DNA from: Macrostomum hystrix
Taxonomy: Eukaryota > Platyhelminthes > Macrostomidae
Assembly (NCBI GenBank): GCA_950097015.1
Contig: CATNEN010000033.1
Location: 4,199,501 to 4,263,500 of the forward strand
Direction: 5' to 3'
DNA length: 64,000 nucleotides
Shown: piece after piece, positions 45,101 to 55,635 of the stretch
How the letters are laid out: every line of letters begins with the position of its first letter
How positions within the stretch are numbered: the first letter of the stretch is position 1
Made by a program: the position numbers and the translations under genes
The notes under the pieces: generated by a model
What the model was told of the DNA's origin: nothing
Databases searched by the model: none
The model's input: the letters and a program-made list of their open reading frames with translations, nothing else

Positions 45101-46191
45101 ACTCAGCTTGTCGCGGCGTCGGCGGCGGTAGTGGCGGTGGCCAGGTGCAGCTGTGGAAATTCCTCCTGGAAGAGCTGAGCAGTCCAGCCTCGGAGGGCCA
45201 CATCTGCTGGACTGGCCAGGGGCCGTGGGAGTTCAAGCTCAAGGATCCGGACGAAGTGGCCAAGAGATGGGTGAGCAGACAGCTGCTACTGCATTGGGAG
45301 ATCTTGTGAACCAGCTAGAGATGAGCAGTAATTAAAGGAAAAGCATATAGGTTTATACAAAAAGCTGCATTCTGAATTCTGAAAACAGAAAAAATTCTGA
45401 ACACAGTACACAATGTTTAGATTAAAATTCGCATCTTGCTGCTAATAGTAAGACAAGAGGTAAGTAACCGCAATTATTTAAGTAAAAACGACATGCAGTG
45501 CGAAACAGCTTTCAAAATAGCTCGTTTTCAAAAGTAAAGGTTTTTAGAAAAATTATAAAATTTATCGAATTTTGTTAGCGTTACCTTTCTTTTGGGAAAC
45601 GATATACGGCTACCTCCTAAAGTCTGGGATTCTTTGAATCCAGGATTCCTAAAATCAGGGATTCCTAGAATCGGGGATTCATAAAATCTGGGATTCCTAG
45701 AATCGGGGATTCCTAGAATCGGGGATTCCTAGAATCGGGGATTCCTAGAATCGGGGATTCCTAGAATCGGGGATTCCTAGAATCGGGGATTCCTAGAATC
45801 AAGGATTCCTAGAATCTGGGATTCCTAGAATCGTAGAGGGGATTCCTAGAATCTGGGATTCCTAGAATCGGGGATTCCTAGAATCGGGTATTTCTAGGAT
45901 TTCCTACCCTCTTCAACGTGAGAGTACCCAGAGTCGGGTGTTCCACCTGTTAATCGGTTAATCCTGTTCCCGCACTTCCAGGGCCAGCGCAAGAACAAGC
46001 CTCAGATGAACTATGAGAAGCTGAGTCGTGGTCTCCGGTATTACTACGACAAGCGCATTATTGAGAAGACCGCAGGCAAGCGGTACGTCTATCGGTTCGC
46101 CCGCAACATGCAGGAGATTGTGCATTGCTCGCCAGCTGAATACTTTCAAAGGTGCGGCGTCAGACCGCACCCTGTGCCAGATGGAGAGTGA
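42147..46191 (+). CDS. ETS: ETS-domain transcription factor, ETS1/2 (Pointed)-like, 4 exons
   Basis: Exons 42147-42417, 42904-43386, 44984-45270 and 45982-46191 join in phases 1, 1 and 0. Starting at ATG 42147 the product has 416 residues; an inner ATG at 42285 (MADQPAEG) would give 370 and may be the true start if 42158 is an acceptor. The N-terminal two thirds is Gln/His-rich low complexity. An ETS winged helix-turn-helix spans about 305-390: [24 protein letters not shown], then [16 protein letters not shown] with R363 and R366, the pair that reads GGA. After the domain, [18 protein letters not shown] matches the helix that follows the ETS domain in ETS1/Pointed, which is why that subfamily is favoured over PEA3, ERG or GABPA. 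No pointed (SAM) domain was found. It should be a nuclear DNA-binding regulator, usually downstream of RAS/MAPK. Confidence 0.88.
42432..42885. repeat. 23-bp minisatellite, core ACTAGATCATGAGATTCAAT
   Basis: About 19 copies. It fills almost all of ETS intron 1 (42418-42903), beginning 15 bp after the donor. Confidence 0.95.
43470..44935. repeat. Pyrimidine-rich array: 23-bp then 12-bp units (CTCTCTACCATC)
   Basis: A 23-bp unit (CTACCCTATCTACCGTCTCC core) at 43580-43925 passes into about 80 copies of CTCTCTACCATC/CTCTCTACCAAC. It fills most of ETS intron 2. Confidence 0.97.
44984..46191 (+). CDS. ETS: ETS DNA-binding domain exons 3-4
   Basis: Exon 3 (44984-45270) encodes a Ser/Asp-rich acidic linker ([15 protein letters not shown]), a GGGSGGG hinge and the first half of the ETS domain. 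Exon 4 (45982-46191) begins [13 protein letters not shown] and encodes the recognition helix, wing and C-terminal helix, with stop TGA at 46189-46191. The RW|G junction is phase 0. The intron holds a 16-bp array at 45640-45905. Confidence 0.92.
45640..45905. repeat. 16-bp array GGGGATTCCTAGAATC
   Basis: About 15 copies in ETS intron 3. GATTCCTAGAATC is a perfect palindrome around CTA, so each unit can form a hairpin. Confidence 0.92.
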
Positions 46192-46427
46192 CAGACGGGA
46201 TGACAATGTAGTGACAGACGGAGTGACATTCAGAGTGTCGACAAATTGAAATGAAGTTTCTCAGTTTCTCGAAAGACATTTGTTCTCTTCCAGTGTACAA
46301 AAGACGATTAGAGAATGAGAAGTGCTTAAGTCTATTATTCCTGCTAAATTCATGTTTTTGCCCTCTGCTGAGTCTCTTTGCTCACTTTGCATAACTCTGG
46401 ATTTCCTGGTGTCTTGTGATAAGGCTA

Positions 46428-46433
46428 AATAAA
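46428..46433 (+). terminator. Candidate poly(A) signal for ETS gene
   Basis: AATAAA lies about 240 bp after the ETS stop codon and before the 23-bp array that starts near 46510. Confidence 0.5.
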
Positions 46434-46509
46434 CAAGTGCTTTGTCTAGCCAAAAGGTGGCACTTTGAGCAGTCAGCTCAACTGCCACATGGCTTCAATA
46501 TACACGAAC

Positions 46510-47400
46510 TCAATAACTGTAACTGACAGAACTCGTTGACAATAACTAAAAAATCTCGTTGACAGTGCAAATTGACAGAACTCACTAACAGTAGCTGACA
46601 GAACTCACTAACAGTAGCTGACAGAAGTCACAGACAGTAGCTGACAGAACTCACTAACAGTAGCTGACAGAAGTCACAGACAGTAGCTGACAGAACTCAC
46701 TAACAGTAGCTGACAGAAGTCACTGACAGTAGCTGACACAACTCACTAACAGTAGCTGACAGAAGTCACTGACAGTAGCTGACACAACTCACTTACAGTA
46801 GCTGACAGAAGTCACTGACAGTAGCTGACAGAACTCATTGACAGTAGCTGACAGAACTCACTAACAGTAGCTGACAGAAGTCACTGACAGTAGCTGACAC
46901 AACTCACTAACAGTAGCTGACAGAAGTCACTGACAGTAGCTGACACAACTCACTTACAGTAGCTGACAGAAGTCACTGACAGTAGCTGACAGAACTCATT
47001 GACAGTAGCTGACACAACTCACTGACAGTAGCTGACAGAAGTCACTGACAGTAGCTGACACAACTCATTGACAGTAGCTGACACAACTCACTGACAGTAG
47101 CTGACAGAAGTCACTGACAGTAGCTGACACAACTCACTTACAGTAGCTGACAGAAGTCACTGACAGTAGCTGACAGAACTCATTGACAGTAGCTGACACA
47201 ACTCATTGACAGTAGCTGAAAGAAGTCACTGACAGTAGCTGACACAACTCACTTACAGTAGCTGACAGAAGTCACTGACAGTAGCTGACAGAACTCATTG
47301 ACAGTAGCTGACACAACTCACTGACAGTAGCTGACAGAAGTCACTGACAGTAGCTGACACAACTCAGTTACAGCAGCTGACAAAAGTCACTGACAGTCAG
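46510..47400. repeat. 23-bp minisatellite, core GACAGTAGCTGACAGAAGTC
   Basis: About 38 copies with alternating GAAGTCACT and CAACTCACT ends, so that 46- and 69-bp super-units recur, between the ETS and GPCR genes. Confidence 0.95.
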
Positions 47401-47662
47401 TTCATCACTACATCTGTTCATCATCAAACACAACAATAGTGACTTGAGATTGACAAGTGCAGTGACAATGGAGGGCATGTGAGCGCTAGCTAATGGTTTG
47501 GGCAGAACAAATGCTGTTTGGGAAGGAAGAATGGCCCAGCCCGGCATGATAAGAAGGGGGCTGCTAAATTACAAGAGGCATGAACAGCTGTTGCCATGCA
47601 GCAATGCCGGCTGGTCCAATGTCCCAGCTGTGCCTCGCGGATGCGTTGCCGAACGCCGTGGA

Positions 47663-47667
47663 CCAAT
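47663..47667 (+). promoter_or_regulatory. CCAAT box upstream of GPCR
   Basis: GACCAATCAGCGCGC is a canonical CCAAT-box context 97 bp before the GPCR start codon, in a GC-rich stretch immediately 3' of the 23-bp array. No clear TATA box is present. Confidence 0.5.
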
Positions 47668-47763
47668 CAGCGCGCAGCTGTTCCAGAAGAACCGATAAGA
47701 GCCAGGTCCCAAGCCCTGCCTCTGTAGGCACTTCCCGCAGCCGCTCCGGAGTTCCCATTCGAC

Positions 47764-48867
47764 ATGAACTCAACAGCCGAGTCACCGGGACACATCCGCC
47801 TGGTGCACATTGGCGTGTCCGTCTACGGTGCCATTATCATCTTCTTCGGCACCGTGGGCAACATGCTGAGCCTGAAGATCTTCTGGAACTCGGACGTGTT
47901 CAAGGAGAGCACCCACCTGCTGCTGATCGTGCTGCAGATTGCCGACAGCTCCGTCCTGCTGGTCGCGGTGGCACGCTACTGGATCCAGCAGGCGTTCGGC
48001 GTTGACATTCGCGACCTCGGCTTCGCCGTCTGCGTCGCCCACGTGCCGCTGACCTACCTGTGCGTGGACTCGGCCATCTGGGTGCTGGTCCTCATTGTTC
48101 TCGACCGCTTTCTGGCTGTCACCTATCCGATTCGAGCCCGGTACCTCATGACCAAAGCAAATGTGCTCAAGCTGCTGCTGGCGATGCTGCTGCTGCTGTG
48201 CGTCAAGGACGCCCCGCTGGTCCGGTCACACGTGTGGAACGCCTCCGCGCCGGCCGGCCAGCCGCGCTGCATGTACAACCAGGACTTCTTCAAGTATTAC
48301 GTCATCGCCGACAGCCTGCTGAACTTCGCCGTGCCGGACTCGCTGCTGCTCATCTTCAACCTGGCCATCTTCTGCTGCCTGCGACGGCACGCCAGGACAA
48401 TGTCTCGCAGCTCAGCTGGCAACAGCCAGGAGGTGGGCGCCCCTGCCCAGGCCAGGAAGCGAAGTCAGGACAGTCGGCAGCGCCAGCTGGCCGTCGCCAA
48501 GGTAGCCCTCGTCAGCGGCACCGTCCACCTCATCACAAGCTTGCCAAGCGCCATCTACCTGCTGTCGCACTCGTTCATTACCTACACCAGCAGCAACTTC
48601 CTGCTGAACAATGCCCTCATGATGCTGTCCTACACCAACAACGCCATCAACTTCCTCATCTACCTGCCGATCGATCGGAAGTTCCGCACCAGCTTCAACA
48701 CCATGGTGACGCCGGAGTGCTCCAACGCCGCGGCTGCCGGCGTGCGTCGGTCCCGTCGCCTACAAACGGAGCGTGGGGAGGAGACGCCGGTCGAGGCGGA
48801 GAATCGGGATCTGCCGCTGATGGCGCTGCGGTCGAGTGGAGGATCGGAGACCGCTGCGGCGCACTGA
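47764..48867 (+). CDS. Rhodopsin-family GPCR, orphan neuropeptide-receptor-like, intronless
   Basis: A single open exon of 367 codons with seven hydrophobic segments. Class A marks are N33 (GN of TM1), D61 (TM2), C90 paired with C169 in loop 2, D114-R115-F116 at the end of TM3, P191 in TM5, P261 in TM6 and NFLIY (296-300) in TM7. N2 is an N-glycosylation sequon in a very short N-terminus. Departures from the family are the absence of the TM4 tryptophan, TSLP instead of CWxP, and Phe instead of Pro in NPxxY. NNAINFLIYLPIDRKFR at the TM7/helix-8 junction resembles lophotrochozoan orphan or FMRFamide-type peptide receptors. Ligand unknown; it should sit in the plasma membrane and couple to a G protein. 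ATG 47764 is the first in-frame start and gives the right N-terminal length. Confidence 0.92.
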   Translation: MNSTAESPGHIRLVHIGVSVYGAIIIFFGTVGNMLSLKIFWNSDVFKESTHLLLIVLQIADSSVLLVAVARYWIQQAFGVDIRDLGFAVCVAHVPLTYLCVDSAIWVLVLIVLDRFLAVTYPIRARYLMTKANVLKLLLAMLLLLCVKDAPLVRSHVWNASAPAGQPRCMYNQDFFKYYVIADSLLNFAVPDSLLLIFNLAIFCCLRRHARTMSRSSAGNSQEVGAPAQARKRSQDSRQRQLAVAKVALVSGTVHLITSLPSAIYLLSHSFITYTSSNFLLNNALMMLSYTNNAINFLIYLPIDRKFRTSFNTMVTPECSNAAAAGVRRSRRLQTERGEETPVEAENRDLPLMALRSSGGSETAAAH

Positions 48868-48952
48868 CCCGCATTGGCGCCTCACCGCCTTCAACCAGCA
48901 CTTTCGTCCCTGGCTCCCCAGCGCCGATTCATGCGGGATGCCTCGCCCATAA

Positions 48953-48958
48953 AATAAA
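48953..48958 (+). terminator. Poly(A) signal for GPCR gene
   Basis: AATAAA lies 86 bp after the GPCR stop codon, giving a short 3' UTR of about 100-110 nt. Confidence 0.7.
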
Positions 48959-48959
48959 T

Positions 48960-50740
48960 TCCCGTGGACAATGGGTGAGCAATGCTAGCCAGTTTTTAGT
49001 TGTGTTTTACAACGCACAGGCTGCGACCGCTTTCATATGCTCCAGATTAGAGCAAGAACATTGCGCGTCCTTTTCATGAAAAAACACTTTCCGAAGCTGC
49101 TGCACATTGCTGCTTGTCTGCTGCATCATCGATTCCATATCATAACGATTTTATTCCAATATTGTTCTGTCCTCCGATTTTTGCTAGCCTATGACATGCC
49201 ACATTGTTCTGATTTATCATCTAGTGGAAGCACAAAATCACAGTTCATCCCTTCGCTTTTTTCTCTTTTCCTTCTGTCCACTCCCGGCCTCTCCTTCTCG
49301 TTTCTTCTCTTTCCTCCTCTTTTCCCCTCTCTCCTCCTCTCTTCTCCTCTCTCCTCTCTCCTCTCTTCTCCTCTCTCCTCTCTCCTCTCTCCTCCTCTCT
49401 TCTCCTCTCTCCTCTCTCCTCCTCTCTTCTCCTCTCCTCCTCTCTTCTCCTCTCCTCCTCTCTCCTCCTCTCTCCTCTCCTCCTTTCTCCTCTCCTCTCC
49501 CCTCCTCTCTCGCTTCAACTCACTCTCGAACGCTGCGACAAAGTTGATCAAATCTAGCCTATAATACTAGTATTTTCTATTCCCATATGCGACTAGTATT
49601 AATCACCAGTCGCTCTTAAAGTTTATATTCGTGTCCTGCCATCCTTCTGCATTAGAACTGTCCTTGTGCCGCCTAATTACTGCAGATAAAATATAAAAAC
49701 AGCAATAACAATAACAATAATTATTATAATTATAGTTAAAACCGCACAACGCGGCACACCGGAATCGCTATGACTTATGCAGTCTTTCAGCTTTCTGCCA
49801 CTCGAAGCACCGTGAAAAATACTAGTACATGCGAAGTACTTTTTTGGTTCGTGTCCCTCCCAATCAGCAAAGCCTGCCCGACTTCTCCAGCGGCAGAAAG
49901 TTCACGCCAAAGTCACCCGCCAAAGTGTGCCTGTGCGCGTACATGTCAGGCAATATTTAACAACCGCCATCCGCTGACAGTCTTTCGCACCGACCTCTGC
50001 AGCGATCTGCATGGGGCGAACAGTTTGTGCCAGTGTCCGGTTAGCTGGCTATTGCATTAGCAGACCAATGAAATTCTCCACAACGGGTCCGCTGACTTCC
50101 GCATTTTGTTCTTCGATATAAACTGACCTGCAAAAATATCCCCATTCACTGGATAACGATCCCGCAAGGAAGTCAGCAGGAGAGAGAGATTGTGCCTAAA
50201 AAGCTTCCTCAGAAAGGATACAAAAAGTTTCAGCCCCATTATGTGCAGGGAGATAGCAAAGAAGTGAAAAAAATAATATATAGGGAGGATGGGGAATGAT
50301 ATGAGATACTAATAGTCCTCTATTTCACTTTATAATTCCCATGGGGATCATGGAGGCTTTATAGCCCACCAAGCGATGTCGCCCATCTGTGCTGCTTCGG
50401 GCAGAACTTTGAATTCAGCAGCCGCCGCAGCCGCCTCAGGCACAGGGGGATCTCGCACCGGGACAGAGCTTTTCGGCCCTCAGCTCCGTAGCCTGGTGGA
50501 GGCAGCGACAAACTCAGAGATTGTTTACCTTGGTCTGGTGGACTGAATTGATGGACACCGCGCGTTGCTAAGGGAGTTGCGAGGCCAGAGTAGAAAAAAA
50601 CCAATGGCGAGCGAGTGAAAATTTATTCACGTCAGCCGAGAGTGTGAGCTGTTTCAGCAAAGCCACTGGCCTTGATTTTTTTCGCTGAAAATTTCCAGAA
50701 GTACAAATCTTCTTTGCGGATTAGTTTTCTATCTAAACAA
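48960..50740. other. Region downstream of GPCR, no supported gene
   Basis: Apart from the polypyrimidine tract at 49255-49512 the sequence is unique. The patch at 50340-50640 is CpG-rich and promoter-like but no exon was recognised. Confidence 0.35.
49255..49512. repeat. (CTCCTCT)n polypyrimidine tract
   Basis: A low-complexity C/T-only stretch, about 180 bp without purines in its core, in the region after the GPCR gene. Confidence 0.9.
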
Positions 50741-50985
50741 GAACTGAAGTTTAACATCACCGTTGAACTGCATCAACTGAAGCTGTTAGACATTTGTACT
50801 TTAAACTGAAGTTTAACATCACCGTTGAACTGCATCAACTGAAGCTGTTAGACATTTGTACTTTAAACTGAAGTTTAACATCACCATTGAACTGCATCAA
50901 CTGAAGCTGTTAGACATTTGTACTTTTAAACTGAAGTCTAACACCGCCGCATAACTGCATCAACCGAAGCTGTTAGACATTCGCA
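50741..50985. repeat. 62-bp tandem repeat, 4 copies
   Basis: Four head-to-tail copies containing GAAGCTGTTAGACATT. The fourth is more diverged. No coding potential recognised. Confidence 0.9.
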
Positions 50986-51529
50986 AACCGATTTGGATCA
51001 AGCGATGCCACTGGGCAGCAGATCCGAGGTCCCGTCTAGTCTATTGAGGATCGATGAAAGCACTCAGTCAGTTTGATCCCTGAGCACACTGCTCAGCCCT
51101 GTAAAAGCTTCAGTCAAGCGTTTAAACCAATGCAATTGCACACACCACTTGTAACACATTATTGACATCCCTGGCTCATTGCGGTTGTGAAAGCGTAACT
51201 GCAGGAATATATTTATCCCCTATTTTTTAGAGGCTGCTGGTTCTCCTCAGATCAGGCATGACGACTGTGGTCTGCCCCATCCCCATGGAGACTAGAAAAT
51301 TAACAGGAGTGGCCACCGGGGACAGCAGACGCTGAGTGGCAGCTGTCAGGAGCTGCGGCGCGGGCCAAGAGACATCGCGGCGAGAACCAGACAGGCTCAA
51401 CAGCCCGGCTTCAAGCTAATATTTTCCGGTGTTGGCAGCCGGTGTTGCTCAATAATAACAAATATACTCGTAGTAGTTTAAAATGACAAAAATAGAATCT
51501 AAAATTTTTCTCTGTTCTAAGTAGGTTTG

Positions 51530-54500
51530 GGATTTCTGATTCCCATCAATAATGATCAGTGCAGGATTGTGATTTCTGATTCCCATCGATATTGAGCAGT
51601 GCAGGATTGTGATTTCTGATTCCCATCGATATTGAGCAGTGCAGGACTGTGATTTCTGATTCCCATCGATATTGAGCAGTGCAGGATTGTGATTTCTGAT
51701 TCCCATCGATATTGATCAGTGCAGGATTGTGATTTCTGATTCCCATCGATATTGATCAGTGCAGGATTGTGATTTCTGATTCCCATCGATATTGATCAGT
51801 GCAGGATTGTGATTTCTGATTCCCATCGATATTGAGCAGTGCAGGACTGTGATTTCTGATTCCCATCGATATTGAGCAGTGCAGGATTGTGATTTCTGAT
51901 TCCCATCGATATTGAGCAGTGCTGGATTGGGATTTCTGATTCCCATCGAGATTCCATCGATATTGAGCAGTGCAGGATTGTGATTTCTGATTCCCATCGA
52001 TATTGAGCAGTGCAGGATTGTGATTTCTGATTCCCATCGATATTGAGCAGTGCTGGATTGGGATTTCTGATTCCCATCGAGATTCCATCGATATTGAGCA
52101 GTGCAGGATTGTGATTTCTGATTCCCATCGATATTGAGCAGTGCAGGACTGTGATTTCTGATTCACATCGATATTGAGCAGTGCAGGATTGTGATTTCTG
52201 ATTCCCATCGATATTGAGCAGTGCTGGATTGGGATTTCTGATTCCCATCGAGATTCCATCGATATTGAGCAGTGCAGGATTGTGATTTCTGATTCCCATC
52301 GAAATTGAGCAGTGCAGGATTGTGATTTCTGATTCCCATCGATATTGAGCAGTGCAGGATTGTGATTTCTGATTCCCATCGATATTGAGCAGTGCAGGAT
52401 TGTGATTTCTGATTCCCATCGATATTGAGCAGTGCAGGATTGGGATTTCTGATTCCCATCGAGATTCCATCGATATTGAGCAGTGCAGGATTGTGATTTC
52501 TGATTCCCATCGATATTGACCAGTGCAGGATTGTGATTTCTGATTCCCATCGATATTGAGCAGTGCTGGATTGGGATTTCTGATTCCCATCGAGATTCCA
52601 TCGATATTGAGCAGTGCAGGATTGTGATTTCTGATTCCCATCGAAATTGAGCAGTGCAGGATTGTGATTTCTGATTCCCATCGATATTGAGCAGTGCAGG
52701 ATTGTGATTTCTGATTCCCATCGATATTGAGCAGTGCAGGATTGTGATTTCTGATTCCCATCGATATTGAGCAGTGCAGGATTGGGATTTCTGATTCCCA
52801 TCGAGATTCCATCGATATTGAGCAGTGCAGGATTGTGATTTCTGATTCCCATCGATATTGACCAGTGCAGGATTGTGATTTCTGATTCCCATCGATACTG
52901 AGCAGTGCTGGATTGGGATTTCTGATTCCCATCGAGATTCCATCGATATTGAGCAGTGCAGGATTGTGATTTCTGATTCCCATCGAAATTGAGCAGTGCA
53001 GGATTGTGATTTCTGATTCCCATCGATATTGAGCAGTGCAGGATTGTGATTTCTGATTCCCATCGATATTGAGCAGTGCAGGATTGTGATTTCTGATTCC
53101 CATCGATATTGAGCAGTGCAGGATTGGGATTTCTGATTCCCATCGAGATTCCATCGATATTGAGCAGTGCAGGATTGTGATTTCTGATTCCCATCGATAT
53201 TGACCAGTGCAGGATTGTGATTTCTGATTCCCATCGATATTGAGCAGTGCTGGATTGGGATTTCTGATTCCCATCGAGATTCCATCGATATTGAGCAGTG
53301 CAGGATTGTGATTTCTGATTCCCATCGAAATTGAGCAGTGCAGGATTGTGATTTCTGATTCCCATCGATATTGAGCAGTGCAGGATTGTGATTTCTGATT
53401 CCCATCGATATTGAGCAGTGCTGGATTGGGATTTCTGATTCCCATCGAGATTCCATCGATATTGAGCAGTGCAGGATTGTGATTTCTGATTCCCATCGAA
53501 ATTGAGCAGTGCAGGATTGTGATTTCTGATTCCCATCGATATTGAGCAGTGCAGGATTGTGATTTCTGATTCCCATCGATATTGAGCAGTGCAGGATTGT
53601 GATTTCTGATTCCCATCGATATAGAGCAGTTCAGGATTGGGATTTCTGATTCCCATCGATATTGATCAGTGCAGGATTGTGATTTCTGATTCCCATCGAT
53701 ATTGAGCAGTGCAGGACTGTGATTTCTGATTCCCATCGATATTGAGCAGTGCAGGATTGTGATTTCTGATTCCCATCGATATTGAGCAGTGCTGGATTGG
53801 GATTTCTGATTCCCATCGAGATTCCATCGATATTGAGCAGTGCAGGATTGTGATTTCTGATTCCCATCGATATTGAGCAGTGCAGGATTGTGATTTCTGA
53901 TTCCCATCGATATTGAGCAGTGCTGGATTGGGATTTCTGATTCCCATCGAGATTCCATCGATATTGAGCAGTGCAGGATTGTGATTTCTGATTCCCATCG
54001 ATATTGAGCAGTGCAGGACTGTGATTTCTGATTCACATCGATATTGAGCAGTGCAGGATTGTGATTTCTGATTCCCATCGATATTGAGCAGTGCTGGATT
54101 GGGATTTCTGATTCCCATCGAGATTCCATCGATATTGAGCAGTGCAGGATTGTGATTTCTGATTCCCATCGAAATTGAGCAGTGCAGGATTGTGATTTCT
54201 GATTCCCATCGATATTGAGCAGTGCAGGATTGTGATTTCTGATTCCCATCGATATTGAGCAGTGCAGGATTGTGATTTCTGATTCCCATCGATATTGAGC
54301 AGTGCAGGATTGTGATTTCTGATTCCCATCGAGATTCCATCGATATTGAGCAGTGCAGGATTGTGATTTCTGATTCCCATCGATATTGACCAGTGCAGGA
54401 TTGTGATTTCTGATTCCCATCGATATTGAGCAGTGCTGGATTGGATTTCTGATTCCCATCGAGATTCCATCGATATTGAGCAGTGCAGGATTGTGATTTC

Positions 54501-55635
54501 TGATTCCCATCGAAATTGAGCAGTGCAGGATTGTGATTTCTGATTCCCATCGATATTGAGCAGTGCAGGATTGTGATTTCTGATTCCCATCGATATTGAG
54601 CAGTGCAGGATTGTGATTTCTGATTCCCATCGATATTGAGCAGTGCAGGATTGGGATTTCTGATTCCCATCGAGATTCCATCGATATTGAGCAGTGCAGG
54701 ATTGTGATTTCTGATTCCCATCGATATTGACCAGTGCAGGATTGTGATTTCTGATTCCCATCGATACTGAGCAGTGCTGGATTGGGATTTCTGATTCCCA
54801 TCGAGATTCCATCGATATTGAGCAGTGCAGGATTGTGATTTCTGATTCCCATCGAAATTGAGCAGTGCAGGATTGTGATTTCTGATTCCCATCGATATTG
54901 AGCAGTGCAGGATTGTGATTTCTGATTCCCATCGATATTGAGCAGTGCAGGATTGTGATTTCTGATTCCCATCGATATTGAGCAGTGCAGGATTGGGATT
55001 TCTGATTCCCATCGAGATTCCATCGATATTGAGCAGTGCAGGATTGTGATTTCTGATTCCCATCGATATTGACCAGTGCAGGATTGTGATTTCTGATTCC
55101 CATCGATATTGAGCAGTGCTGGATTGGGATTTCTGATTCCCATCGAGATTCCATCGATATTGAGCAGTGCAGGATTGTGATTTCTGATTCCCATCGAAAT
55201 TGAGCAGTGCAGGATTGTGATTTCTGATTCCCATCGATATTGAGCAGTGCAGGATTGTGATTTCTGATTCCCATCGATATTGAGCAGTGCTGGATTGGGA
55301 TTTCTGATTCCCATCGAGATTCCATCGATATTGAGCAGTGCAGGATTGTGATTTCTGATTCCCATCGAAATTGAGCAGTGCAGGATTGTGATTTCTGATT
55401 CCCATCGATATTGAGCAGTGCAGGATTGTGATTTCTGATTCCCATCGATATTGAGCAGTGCAGGATTGTGATTTCTGATTCCCATCGATATAGAGCAGTT
55501 CAGGATTGGGATTTCTGATTCCCATCGAGATTCCATCGATATTGAGCAGTGCAGGATTGGGATTTCTGATTCCCATCGAGATTCCATCGATATTGAGCAG
55601 TGCTGGATTGGGATTTCTGATTCCCATCGATTTCC
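51530..55635. repeat. 4.1-kb minisatellite, 40-bp unit, core GTGATTTCTGATTCCCATCG
   Basis: About 100 copies. A variant with an extra GAGATTCCATCGA segment recurs at regular places. Rare markers repeat at a fixed distance: ATTCACATCG at 52161 and 54031, ATAGAGCAGTTCAGG at 53621 and 55490. So about 1.87 kb of the array is duplicated in tandem. The minus strand is stop-free over long distances in all frames. Confidence 0.98.

Noticed and set aside
43330-45178. Frames of 583 and 659 codons of PLYHLLST-type repeats as a gene
   Set aside because: They run through the ETS intron 2 array. The true coding is the ETS exons on either side; only the last part of one frame is real exon.
49189-49564. Glu/Arg- or Ser/Leu-rich frames
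   Set aside because: Derived from the polypyrimidine tract.
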